From positions 14,153,657-14,217,656 of the forward strand of contig NC_039482.1 in assembly GCF_003590095.1 (NCBI RefSeq): a DNA stretch of 64,000 nucleotides, written 5' to 3'. Below the pieces are notes generated by a model. The model did not search any database. It had not been told where the DNA came from and was given only the letters and a program-made list of their open reading frames with translations. Below, in pieces: positions 24,301 through 33,661 of this stretch. Position numbers and translations under genes: made by a program. Every line of letters begins with the position of its first letter. Within the stretch, counting starts at the first letter, position 1. Origin of the DNA: Trichoplusia ni. Lineage: Eukaryota; Arthropoda; Insecta; Lepidoptera; Noctuidae.

Positions 24301-27281
24301 GCATGTGCAGAAAAAGTACTTCATGATTATTAATGAGTAAAAAGGTGTTTTTTTTCTTAAAGCTTATCTATTTTATGTATAATCACTAGAAATTCCACAA
24401 AATACAAAAATAAAAGATTGGGAAGTCGTAGCGGTAAATACTATAATTCTACCTGAAGATTAGAAAAAGCATAAACGACAATAAACGTTTATTGATGAGC
24501 AACGGAACGTCAGTCAATCGAAAAGTTGTCAGTCAGTTTGACATTAACATAATATATTTTAAAATTGCAAGTTTATTTGTTGTTTGTTTTTCCGATGTCT
24601 CAGTTATAGAATAGAATACAGCGGTAATATTCGAGCGCGTTCGGAATAAGTTGACGCGCCATCTGTATAAGAAACTGTATAGGGTGTATCCGTTCTACCT
24701 ACTCATGGATCCCACTCTATTCTGGGCATGGTTGGCAATAATCAACTGTATATGAGACGGGAGTTTGCACTGGTCGTCTACTTGGTGAAGGTGCTTCGTG
24801 CAGTGGAGAATCACCCGGAAGTATTGCAGCACTTGAGTGTGTGTACCGGACCGCTACGTGTGGTGGCGGCGAAGCCCGCACCTACAGCTGGTTCCTACAG
24901 CAAGAACAAATTTGGTCGCCAAGCACCTGTTACAAGAGCTCTACACACCACCAACTTCTTCAAAATCAGACTGACGTGTTTATGTGTTTTTAATAATGTA
25001 ATGTGTTACAATTTTTGTTTAGTTTAAGTTCTTTGCTGTCGCATTAGGGTAAACCCTGTAATGATACTTCATGGTTTTAAATAAATAAATCAAAACGAGA
25101 ATATTATAATCGTTATCTATTGATTCCAGTATTACAGATATTGGTAAAAGTGTACTTAGTACACAAAAACTATAATACCGAAAGGAAAAAAGTTTAAGCG
25201 TCAGCTTATGCTTAGCAATCCAAAAGAATTACTGAGCGCTGGTCTTCAGCTTAAATCCTTGACCCCCGTTTACAAGTAAAGTACAGAAAAAAAACAGCCA
25301 CTCGATACATCATAATCACAATTACAAATTTTAAGGACAGAGTTTGTTCTACTTCGCTGTCACTACTATCCCAGTCCGATAGCTGAGCTAATACTTCACG
25401 ATCGCTATCACTATCACTTGAAAATATTTCCATTTTAACAGATTTCTCAGTACAATCCGTAAAAAATTGGGGATCGCAATTATAGATCAAAAACGTCAAA
25501 AATCGATTTGTCAAAACCAGAGATCGGTTATAGAAAACGCATAACTGTCACTTTCGTACAAATACCTATCTAAAATCTCGATCCGCCCTCCCAAAGATAG
25601 ATTGAAGAAAAAGATCGAGAAAACGATCCATGGATCGGTTATAGAAACACTAAAAGTTGGAAATGGATTCAAATGTCAATCTCGATCCGTAAATTAGGGA
25701 TTGAGATCGAATATAGAAAGCGGCCGTTAATGTCGAGTAACATGTAGAGATACGGAATTTTTAGAACCTTACTCAGCTGTGTCATTGTTGAATGCTGTCT
25801 TTTGACCATGTTAAGGAATCTGGAAAAGTGCTTATAAGCAAGTATCTATTAGTATTTAATAGTATGCTTGCCTCATTAACTATAAATCATTTCATAAATT
25901 ATATCAAGAACTTAAATATAATATCAAGTGACCTCTATAGATTCTTATATCCATTTACTTTATTCTACTATACTAGGTTTCCAATGGGGTACGCGAGAGG
26001 GCCCTCTCTGCGAGGAGCCGATCCGGAACGTAAAGTTCAAGATCCTGGATGCCGTCATCGCGCAGGAACCGCTGCACCGCGGTGGAGGACAGATCATACC
26101 TACTGCTAGGAGGGTATGTAGCAAAATGAGCATTACACCTTTGATATAAGGAGCTTTTTGCAAGTGTTACTCATAAGCCGTCGACAATTCTTTATTCTAA
26201 ACATATGTTTGCAAGTTGTAGTTAAGAATTCCTAATTTGGTCACTAATATCTCTCTGATTTACAAGTTGTACAAAAGTGGTTTTCAAAGACCATAAATGA
26301 TTAGAATTAAGTATTTTTATTTAGTAGAAATTAAATAACAAAATATATTTATCAATAATCTGTGATGTTGCAGGTCGCGTACTCAGCGTTCTTGATGGCC
26401 ACACCCCGCCTCATGGAGCCCTACCTGTTCGTGGAGGTCCAGGCGCCGGCCGACTGCGTGTCCGCCGTCTACACCGTACTGGCCAAGCGGAGAGGTAAGT
26501 GTGCAACTATAATATCGTTTTAAGTGTAAAAGCCCTTACTGCTACTTACTTTAGCATGTACATGGATACGGTTCTGTAAGGTACGAGTCTGTATCTTAAG
26601 ATAAACATTTTTACTTTAAACACATATTGGACAGTATGATATGGTATCCAGGGTGAATCTCCCCATTTAAGGGCCACAATTTAGTTAAGGCTGGTGAAGA
26701 TGCACCATGCTCATAGACTTAGGGTTTTGTCTAGGCGAAAAAAAAACATAAACAATGTCATAGACACAACATTAATATTTTCAGGTCACGTGACTCAAGA
26801 CGCGCCTGTGCCGGGCTCGCCCCTGTACACGATCAAGGCGTTCGTTCCGGCGATAGACTCGTTTGGCTTCGAGACCGACTTGCGCACGCATACGCAGGGC
26901 CAGGCATTCTGCCTGCAGGTCTTCCATCACTGGCAGATCGTGCCGGGTGATCCCCTCGACAAGAGCATTGTTATAAGGTATACCTGACTACCGAATATTT
27001 TGGAGTCTCAAAATCACCTTAAAGATTATAATTTATTTCCCATTGAGAAATTTTCATCAATAATGAAATTTAATCAAATGAATCTTTGAATTCTGGTGCT
27101 AACATGTTTGTTGTCTTTATTTCCCAGGCCGCTGGAGCCCCAGCCCGCCACTCACTTAGCTCGAGAGTTTATGATCAAAACGCGTCGGCGCAAAGGCCTC
27201 AGTGAAGACGTATCCATCAACAAGTTCTTCGACGACCCTATGTTGTTGGAGCTGGCTCGGCAGGATGTTCAGTTGAATTAA
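18349..27281 (+). CDS. EFTUD2: 116-kDa U5 snRNP GTPase EFTUD2 (Snu114)
   Basis: Sixteen exons, complete: 18349-18539, 18836-19065, 19389-19640, 19896-20153, 20353-20594, 20828-20961, 21199-21418, 21760-21900, 22215-22427, 22673-22808, 23251-23449, 23910-24052, 25977-26113, 26374-26494, 26785-26977, 27128-27281. Spliced length gives 987 residues (human about 972). Acidic N-terminus (MDGDLYDEFGNYIGPDLESD), then an EF-2-like GTPase: G1 GHLHNGKT at 136-143, RGVSIK at 178-183, G3 DTPGH at 205-209, G4 NKID at 259-262. Domains II-V follow, ending INKFFDDPMLLELARQDVQL. The protein sits in U5 and U4/U6.U5 snRNPs and controls Brr2 unwinding during spliceosome activation and disassembly. An odd Gly/Ala-rich loop at about 463-478 (GAGEGAGAGAGGAGPG) lies in domain II. 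A transposon is in intron 12. Confidence 0.96.
23575..23750 (+). repeat. tRNA-derived SINE in EFTUD2 intron
   Basis: Contains a B-box-like GTTCGATCCCCGCGTAGGGC, followed by a body with GTCTGGGTGT-like text and ATGAATGTTTGT-like text (here ACTTGAATGTTTGTTAACC). Same layout as copies at 42672 and 63530. The A box is degraded. Confidence 0.65.
24728..25027 (+). CDS. Unrecognised ORF inside the Harbinger-like element
   Basis: A 99-codon frame starting MVGNNQLYMRREFALVVYLV. The middle (ENHPEVLQHLSVCTGPLRVV, then AAKPAPTAGSYSKNKFGRQA) has coding-like base use, unlike the AT-rich element around it. It is not a transposase fragment that I can recognise. It may be a captured cellular exon, or a chance frame. 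No function is proposed. Confidence 0.3.
   Translation: MVGNNQLYMRREFALVVYLVKVLRAVENHPEVLQHLSVCTGPLRVVAAKPAPTAGSYSKNKFGRQAPVTRALHTTNFFKIRLTCLCVFNNVMCYNFCLV
25251..25433 (-). pseudogene. Possible 5' remnant of a Harbinger-encoded protein
   Basis: Minus-strand frame beginning MEIFSSDSDSDREVLAQLSD followed by WDSSDSEVEQT. Ser/Asp-rich N-termini of this type are common in Harbinger-encoded proteins. The frame then runs into hydrophobic, non-conserved sequence and no catalytic domain follows, so it is a remnant at most. An upstream in-frame ATG at 25514 extends the open frame but adds nothing recognisable. Confidence 0.3.
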
Positions 27282-27751
27282 ATGTAATGACCAACTCATG
27301 AGTCGTATTATTTATTGTACCTGATGTGATATCAAATAATGGGAAGTGAATGAATGGAAATAAAATGTATGTTCACCGTATGTTTTTGTGTACTTATTTT
27401 CTTAATCGAAATAATTAATTGTTGAAATAATTTTCCTAAACCTGTTGAGTATTCAGAAATAGTTCTCAATATAGGTAATTATTCCACGTGCTTAATATAT
27501 ATTTTTTAAAACCATAGATGCAATATGCACACATTCGTGAAGAATATTATTTTGTTATCTGTAGGGATTGTTTATTCTGTCAACTTTCAAAATAGATGTC
27601 AATGTCATTTCTGTCAAACAAAAAAGCATGTTCCGCGTGAGTGTGACACTCGTAATACTCGTATACAAATATTTGTAAAACTTTGAAAGTTACTGACTAA
27701 ACTTTTGCATTGAAAGACTAACTCGACTTTCCAAGACAAAAATTTAACAAA
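27282..27751 (+). promoter_or_regulatory. EFTUD2 3' end and RPF1 promoter
   Basis: The EFTUD2 3' UTR is short: AATAAA at 27359-27364 is 78 bases past the stop. The remaining ~390 bases must hold the RPF1 promoter. At 27576-27617 there are four TGTCA copies (CTGTCAAC, ATGTCAATGTCA, CTGTCAAAC) close to the expected start of transcription. Confidence 0.65.
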
Positions 27752-30108
27752 ATGGCTCGCGGTAAAGACAAGAAGAAGTAAGTATGCGAGTAATAGTTGA
27801 AAAGGTTTATGTTTGTTTACTTGGGCGCTGGTATTAACATCGTGGTGTTTTAGGCGCAAGTTAGAGAAGAAGCAAGAAGGAGAAGATGCCCCGAAGCAGG
27901 TGCCGCATACGCTGGAGTCTCTCCGCGAGAAAGATGAGACGATGCTGGCTAATGTCGACGACGAGGAAAAGTTGGAGGTTAGAATGTGTTCACAAACCTC
28001 TATCATAACGTCGATTCGATAAATAAGTTCACATAGCACCATTAAGCAGCGACACAAAACCTATATTCAAATCAAAGCATTTATAAAAAAAAAATCCACT
28101 ACCATTCATTCTACACTGTCTGTTTTTTATTGATTCCAGGCACAAAAGGATATGGAATTAGATGAACTGTCTTCATACTATGAGAATTCTTATGAACCTA
28201 AAGTATTGATCACTTACTCTGACAACCCACATAGTAAAACCAGAATATTTGGTAAGGAGCTCTGTAGAATCATCCCAAACTCAATATCGAGGTATAGACA
28301 GAGGTGAGTGCAAAACATGTTTTTATTTAATTATATTTGAAGGAAACTGTGTAAGTGTCTCTACATAAATCAATATTTCAAATAGGCTTAGTAACCAATT
28401 GTAGATTCCACTTATTTGCTATAAACATGCAACAATCAGTTATTAATAGCTTCATTATAATTAATTATGATCAGTTCCATAATCCTTAAAAAGCCACAGA
28501 ATTTTTTAGATAAAACTTTACACCTGAAGCATAAGCTCAGCTTTTTACCATTCTTTTTAACATCCTAGATGATGCATTGCTTTAGGTAATAAACTTAAAA
28601 TATTCTTTTCAGGTCATCAGTAAAACGCATTGTCACCTCAGCAATAAGGGAACATGTAACAGATGTCATTATAGTCAATGAGAATCAGAAGCAACCCAAT
28701 GGTTTCCTGTTGATCCACCTTCCTAACGGACCCACTGCACACTTCCGTCTCTCTAGCTGCAAGATCACTCCAGAGCTCAGAAAAGACTACAAGGAAATTA
28801 CAAACCATAGACCAGAGGTATGAAATTCAATTTATTTAAGTATTATAAAAAACTTCAATGTAATGAGCAATGGTGGAACATATGCATGTAGCTGAAAGAA
28901 AATTCTAGCTTTTCGCCCGCGTCGAGGTCGGTTATATCGCGTTTCGAAGAGAATCAAAAGTCCGAGATAAAAACTATTCTATGTTCTTCCTCAAGGTCAA
29001 CTCAATCTCTGTACCAAATATCATTAAAATCAGTTCAGTGGTTTAGACATGAAAGCGTAACAGACAGACAGACAGTTACTTTCGCATTTATAATATTAGT
29101 AGGGACAATCATTTCTAAATGGCAAATAAGCTATGCAAAAATTTAACAATTAATTTTATAACTCACATCTTGGTTGACAAAAACTTTATTGGAGAAATGC
29201 AAGTGTCACCTACTTGTATACTTATGCCATAAGATCACGATCAATAGAAATTACTTCGCAGTAACTATGATAAGATTTAAAAACTTGTAAAGTAGATGAT
29301 AAATTTTATTGGTTTACTTGACAGGTAATCCTGAATAACTTTAGCACTCGGCTGGGTCTGACGGTGGGTCGCATGCTCGGCGCTCTGTTCCACTATGAGC
29401 CACAGTTCCGTGGCCGGCGCGCCGTCACCTTCCACAACCAACGCGACTACATATTCTTTAGGCATCATCGGTAAGTTTCCATTACCTACCTGCCAAAGGC
29501 AGTCAGTTAAGGATTAGTAATATCTTATTTTTATGCACAATGTTAGTTCTATATGAATGCACTTAGCACTATAACAGAGTTTCTCAGAGCTCAAATTTGT
29601 TGTATGGCGGTGGTCGAGTGGCGTACGCACCGGTTTTAAGGTGTCGCTAGCTCTGAGGTCCCGGGTTCGATCCCCGGTGGGGTCAATGTAAAAATTCACA
29701 TTTCTACATTGTCTCGGGTCTGGGTGTTTGTGGTACCTTCGTTATATCTGAATTCCATAACACAAGTGCTTCAGCAACTTACTTTGGGTTCAGAAAAATG
29801 TATGTGACGTTGTCCGCATTTATTTATTTAATTTCGTGTAAAATTTCAAAAAACATCAAGCTTAAAATAATATTCCTACTCAAAGAGTAAATAAATTCAT
29901 TTTACTATTGTGTTGTAATTGACACTCTAGATACGAGTTCACGTCAGACGGCAAGCGAGCTAAGCTATGCGAGTTGGGGCCGCGGTTCACGCTCAAGTTG
30001 ATCTCTCTGCAACAAGGGACTTTTGACTCCAAGCGCGGCGACTACGAGTGGATCATCGCCGGCAGGAGGCACCAGATGGAGACCTCCAGAAGAAAGTTCT
30101 TCTTATAA
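27752..30108 (+). CDS. RPF1: Ribosome production factor 1 (Brix-domain 60S assembly factor)
   Basis: Six exons: 27752-27777, 27854-27977, 28140-28303, 28613-28817, 29325-29470, 29931-30108, all GT-AG and in phase, giving 280 residues. The N-terminus is a Lys-rich stretch (MARGKDKKKRKLEKKQEGED), then an acidic linker. The Brix domain follows: PKVLITYSDNPHSKTRIFGK, RIVTSAIREHVTDVIIVNEN, GFLLIHLPNGPTAHFRLSS, NNFSTRLGLTVGRMLGALF and VTFHNQRDYIFFRHHRYEF. The tail is basic (RRHQMETSRRKFFL). Brix proteins bind rRNA, and Rpf1 acts in nucleolar pre-60S particles. The N-terminal extension I recall from vertebrate RPF1 is absent. The first coding exon holds only 26 bases. Tail-to-tail with the snoRNA host gene. 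Confidence 0.94.
28905..29104 (+). repeat. RTE-type LINE 3' fragment in RPF1 intron
   Basis: Typical text of an RTE-like 3' end: gagataaaaactattctatg, then ccaaatatcattaaaatcag, then ttcagtggtttagacatgaa, then cagacagacagacagttac and tttcgcatttataatattag. Strongly 5'-truncated, no coding sequence left. Confidence 0.75.
29606..29835 (+). repeat. tRNA-derived SINE in RPF1 intron
   Basis: A-box-like GTGGTCGAGTGGCGTACGC and B-box GGTTCGATCCC at tRNA-like spacing, followed by a non-tRNA body (CGGGTCTGGGTGTTTGTGG) and a tail near 29835. The B-box arm is well kept, so the copy may be fairly young. A real tRNA is excluded because no clean acceptor stem closes the cloverleaf. Confidence 0.8.
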
Positions 30109-30139
30109 TGTTATGTATGGTATCAATGTTAATCTATGT

Positions 30140-30145
30140 AATAAA
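30140..30145 (+). terminator. RPF1 poly(A) signal
   Basis: AATAAA 31 bases after the RPF1 stop codon, giving a very short 3' UTR before the convergent host gene. Confidence 0.7.
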
Positions 30146-30481
30146 AATATTTTCTAAGATTATTCACTTGTTTTATTTAAGATTTTACTCTAGGCGACTT
30201 AGTATATTCAGGAGGGTGCTTTTGGTACAGTATCTGTCTTAACGTTATACAATTCACCTACATATTCCCCTGCTGACGACCATGTATAACAAAAAGATTC
30301 AAGTAACCTACTTCTACTAACATGAAAAGTATGGCAAAAATATTTACTTATTTAGTGTTCCATTTCAATAGGAAAGTAATTAGTCTAGTATTATATTCTT
30401 AAGAAAGGTTGTGAAACATCGTGCAACGTATAATGTAACTGAGGCGGATTTAAACGAAACAATTCAATAAGTAAAATCAGT

Positions 30482-30487
30482 TTTATT
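30482..30487 (-). terminator. Poly(A) signal of the METTL6/snoRNA host transcript
   Basis: AATAAA on the minus strand (TTTATT on plus), about 55 bases into the last exon that begins at 30542. Confidence 0.65.
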
Positions 30488-30989
30488 ATCATACAGAAAA
30501 CATAAACCACGTCTTCTGGCGCTAGCAGGTCAAGCAGCAATTCTGAAACAATACAAAAAGAATAAACCACTATTCATAATGATAAATGAAAAAAAGGTGG
30601 GGGGTTATTAATTGTAGTGTGTCTATATAACCGGAGTGGCGGCGTCGGCGCCTTCGCCGGCAGTTTTGACCACGTCAATATCTGTCCCGTGTTCTAGAAT
30701 AACTCAAAAGACCTATTCTTATTAACTAACGAGACAGATGCATTTATTTAACATACAGGTGAAGGCTTCTACTATCTGGTATTAAATATACAAGGAAGTT
30801 ATAATCTGTGGTCAGTATTTTTGTTGTTTGTATAGTGTGTACTTACTTTTCTGATCAACAGTAATTCTAATGGTGAAACATGCTGATACATGGAACACTT
30901 CTCATCTGTTTCATTGAGCATACCTGAAACAAGAAGTAAACTTTAAAATGAGGCCTGTTTAAATGCTAAATACATAGAAGTACTGTTGT

Positions 30990-31073
30990 ATTACTCAGAC
31001 GTGTATTGTGGTCAACATGGTGGTTTGGGTTCGCTCTGTTGAGGGAGACCTGAAGGTCGAGTCATCATAGTAA
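30990..31073 (-). ncRNA. Box C/D snoRNA, family A copy 1
   Basis: C box ATGATGA at 31062-31068 and D box CTGA at 30995-30998 on the minus strand, about 74 bases end to end. The flanks TTAC and GTAA pair as a terminal stem next to the boxes. The D box is 72 bases upstream of the acceptor at 30923. The sequence is nearly identical to copies 2 and 3. Target not assigned. Confidence 0.88.
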
Positions 31074-31379
31074 CAACTAGCTTACAATAATTTGATATGG
31101 AACATGAAACTAATCAACAGAACCATGTTCTGATTGATACTAAGCCATAATTTGTTCATATATTTCAAAAGATGTTGTAGTTTATCACTTTGTTACATAG
31201 AAATTAGAACTTGTTGAGTACAGACTATTTGTTAAACAAAAATATTAATTTCTAACTTACTTGTATGACGTCCCAGTAGCCACATCATGCCATTAGACAG
31301 CTTTCCAAAATCTGTAATTAAATGAAACTATAAAATATTGTGTTGTTTTGATTTTTGTAAACAGTGACAAGTGTTAATC

Positions 31380-31465
31380 ATTAACTCAGACGTGTATTGT
31401 GGTCAACATGGTGGTTTGGGTTCTCTCTGTTGAGGGAGACCTGAAGGTCGAGTCATCATTGTTAA
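31380..31465 (-). ncRNA. Box C/D snoRNA, family A copy 2
   Basis: C box ATGATGA at 31453-31459, D box CTGA at 31386-31389, terminal stem TTAAC/GTTAA. Differs from copy 1 by about one base in the body while the flanking intron is unrelated, which indicates selection on the RNA. The D box is 75 bases from the next acceptor. Confidence 0.88.
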
Positions 31466-31754
31466 AAAATATATTTTAGGTTTCAAATATTTGTGCCAAT
31501 AATTAAGAACACTCAAGCCCCCAAGATTAAATCTTCAGCTAGTTTGGGGACCACATATGCAGAATGTCATGAAAATTGTAATTTGGAAACAATAAATTAT
31601 TCTTATTTTATATTATGTGTCTAAGTGAGTGAATGTTTTCAACTTACATTCAACCGCGCTAGTTAATTTCCTGCTATTTTTGGGCAGATATCTGAAAAAA
31701 AAAACACTTTATCAACAAGGGTAATTTAAATGACATAAAACGTGGTACATAGGT

Positions 31755-31826
31755 CGAATTCAGTTGAGATAGTTATGTTAACAGCATTATGTGTCAGATG
31801 TCCCTATCTGGGTTCATCATAATAAA
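31755..31826 (-). ncRNA. Box C/D snoRNA, U74 (SNORD74)-like copy 1
   Basis: C box ATGATGA at 31814-31820, D box CTGA at 31760-31763, D' box CTGA at 31794-31797. The D' guide reads AGATAGGGACAT, matching the GGTAGGGACATCTGA guide that I recall in human SNORD74. It is complementary to the conserved 28S text TGTCCCTATCT, predicting methylation of the first C of CCC (five bases from D'). The D box is 69 bases from the acceptor at 31691. Confidence 0.85.
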
Positions 31827-32013
31827 TAAAATTAGGCCATATTTAGAGAATCAAAAGAATTATCAGATCAATTTGAATACAAGTGAATATACTTACATTT
31901 ATTGTCTTCTGATGATGAGAGAATTGAAGACAGGATCCCAAATTTCCATCTACAAAAAGATGACTTGTTAAATATATGTAAAAACAGATTTTTTATAAAG
32001 TATATCTTAAATT

Positions 32014-32098
32014 AGAACTCAGACGTGTATTGTGGTCAACATGGTGGTTTGGGTTCGCTCTGTTGAGGGAGACCTGAAGGTCGAGTCATCATTGTAAA
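32014..32098 (-). ncRNA. Box C/D snoRNA, family A copy 3
   Basis: C box ATGATGA at 32086-32092, D box CTGA at 32019-32022, 70 bases from the acceptor at 31949. The body between boxes matches copy 1 over its whole length. The three copies share the text GAACCCAAACCACCATGTTG and end ACACGT-CTGA. Confidence 0.88.
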
Positions 32099-32271
32099 AG
32101 AAAACTACATTTATAATTTGCTATTTCTTGTCTAAATGAGTGAATATTGACTACTTACATTCAATGGTAGCATCAGTTTGTTGGTTGTTGTTTTTGGGAT
32201 GTTATCTGAAACAAAACATTTCTTATCAGCAAGGATAACTAATATGACTCACTAAAAGTGGTATTTTGTAT

Positions 32272-32341
32272 CATATTCAGTTGAGATAGTTATGTTAACA
32301 GCATAATAATCAGATGTCCCTATCTGAGTTCATCATTACAC
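32272..32341 (-). ncRNA. Box C/D snoRNA, U74 (SNORD74)-like copy 2
   Basis: C box ATGATGA at 32330-32336, D' CTGA at 32310-32313, D CTGA at 32277-32280. Same AGATAGGGACAT guide before D' and same GTTAACATAACTATCTCAA segment before D as copy 1. The changes lie between the elements. The D box is 72 bases from the acceptor at 32205. Confidence 0.85.
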
Positions 32342-32538
32342 ACATGTTATAGTAGTAGCTTTGAAATCACTAAGTTTTGGAAAATAATAAATACATTAAA
32401 ATTACTGCTTTGACAAATGAAGAAAAACTCACTTTGTCAGAAACTTCCTCAGTTAGTACCATCTCGCCAGTTCTGAAAGAAATAAAAGCGAAAATTAGGA
32501 TAACTTCGTAAATTTCCTTAATTGGATCTATCATGACA

Positions 32539-32615
32539 AGTAATCAGATAGGAGCGAAAGACATAAATGTGTGTACATCAAGGCATTCAGATGAACTATG
32601 GAGTCATCACTTAGT
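32539..32615 (-). ncRNA. Box C/D snoRNA, U80 (SNORD80)-like copy 1
   Basis: C box GTGATGA at 32604-32610, D' CTGA at 32587-32590, D CTGA at 32544-32547. The text before D is GTCTTTCGCTCCTATCTGA, identical to what I recall of human SNORD80, and CATAGTTCA before D' also matches. The D guide pairs with the 28S text ATAGGGGCGAAAGAC (one G-U). The D box is 72 bases from the acceptor at 32472. Confidence 0.9.
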
Positions 32616-32803
32616 TTTTTTAAGACAAATTACAATCACATGTCAAATTGTCAATAACCAATATAAAACTAAATACTAACCATTCTTGCAGCTTGCCTGC
32701 CTTACTGCAATATCTGTAAGAGTTACTCTTCACCTGTAAAAGAAAATTAAATGTTAATCATCTGCTTTTATCTTTGCTAATGGCTATTGTTAATTTTGGC
32801 GAT

Positions 32804-32880
32804 ATTTATCAGATAGGAGCGAAAGACAATAAATGTTATACATCAAAGAGTTCAGATGAACTATGGTCTCATCATTAAAA
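32804..32880 (-). ncRNA. Box C/D snoRNA, U80 (SNORD80)-like copy 2
   Basis: C box ATGATGA at 32869-32875, D' CTGA at 32852-32855, D CTGA at 32809-32812. Both guide regions (CATAGTTCA and GTCTTTCGCTCCTAT) are the same as in copy 1, while the linker between them differs. The C box is a better match than in copy 1. The D box is 76 bases from the acceptor at 32733. Confidence 0.9.
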
Positions 32881-33661
32881 TGTAAACTATATGAATAATA
32901 TTGAACCTCATTTGGGTGAACTTACCATTCAGGTCACAGGTAAGTCTAGCTCATTTTGTATCTAAAACAAAAAGAAATTATCATTACATTTTTGATCAAC
33001 AATTTTGTACAATTTCAAGTGAATAATGAGAGTCAGTAGTGCTTTAAAGCAATTGGTCTATGCATCAGACCTCACAACAGGCTGCCCTATGCTAAAATTT
33101 GGAAAAACAAAATGGTTAGTAAGCAAAACTAACCAATGAGATTTACTTGGTAATTAAATGGAATAATAAAGATGTGCCCTAGTCTAGAAGTTAGCCCGTC
33201 ATGAGTCAACTGAAGGTTTTCAGCTGCACTGCTCTTTCATCATGCTGTTAGGAAGGATGTATCAATGAGGTTAGTTTTGCCACGCTTTGTCCAGACTTAT
33301 TTTGTGTTTCACAAGTAGGTTTATTCACAAAAACTACTTTTGCTTAAATGTTAAGATCTGGTTATGAAAAAATTACAAACATAGTATATTCTGTTATGAT
33401 GGATCATGGGATTTAACAGATTCTTGTCATTCTGAGTGTTTGACTATTTTCTATGGACTAACACTCTATGATTGAACAACTTGTTTGGATTGATTATAGT
33501 TAGTAATTCTACAAACATTTATTTAATTATTGGCAAGTCAGACTTTAGCTGTAACATCAGTTTTTGTGTGTGATTATTTTGTTGGCCTCCAAAGAATAAG
33601 ATTAAATTAATAGACTTACCAAGCCCAGTCCTGAGTTGCTCAGCAAAATAGAAGGTTGGTC

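Larger units (their letters stand above)
24141..25726. mobile_element. PIF/Harbinger-like DNA transposon, probably non-autonomous
   Basis: Terminal inverted repeats of 22 bases are perfect: CGGCCGCTTTCTATATTCGA TC at the left, with its reverse complement at 25705-25726. The element is flanked on both sides by TTA (24138-24140 and 25727-25729), the 3-bp duplication typical of Harbinger elements. The subterminal 150 bases on each side are crowded with GATC-containing motifs in both orientations, probably transposase-binding sites. Total 1586 bp, inserted in EFTUD2 intron 12. Two open frames lie inside, neither with a DDE transposase domain. Confidence 0.8.

Noticed and set aside
29606..29700. 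A tRNA gene
   Set aside because: A and B boxes are good but no acceptor stem closes the fold, and the SINE body follows directly.
33180..33250. A further C/D snoRNA with ATGATGA at 33238-33244
   Set aside because: Only a CTGA 15 bases after the C box is present, no D box at a sensible distance, and the position in the intron breaks the ~70-base rule.
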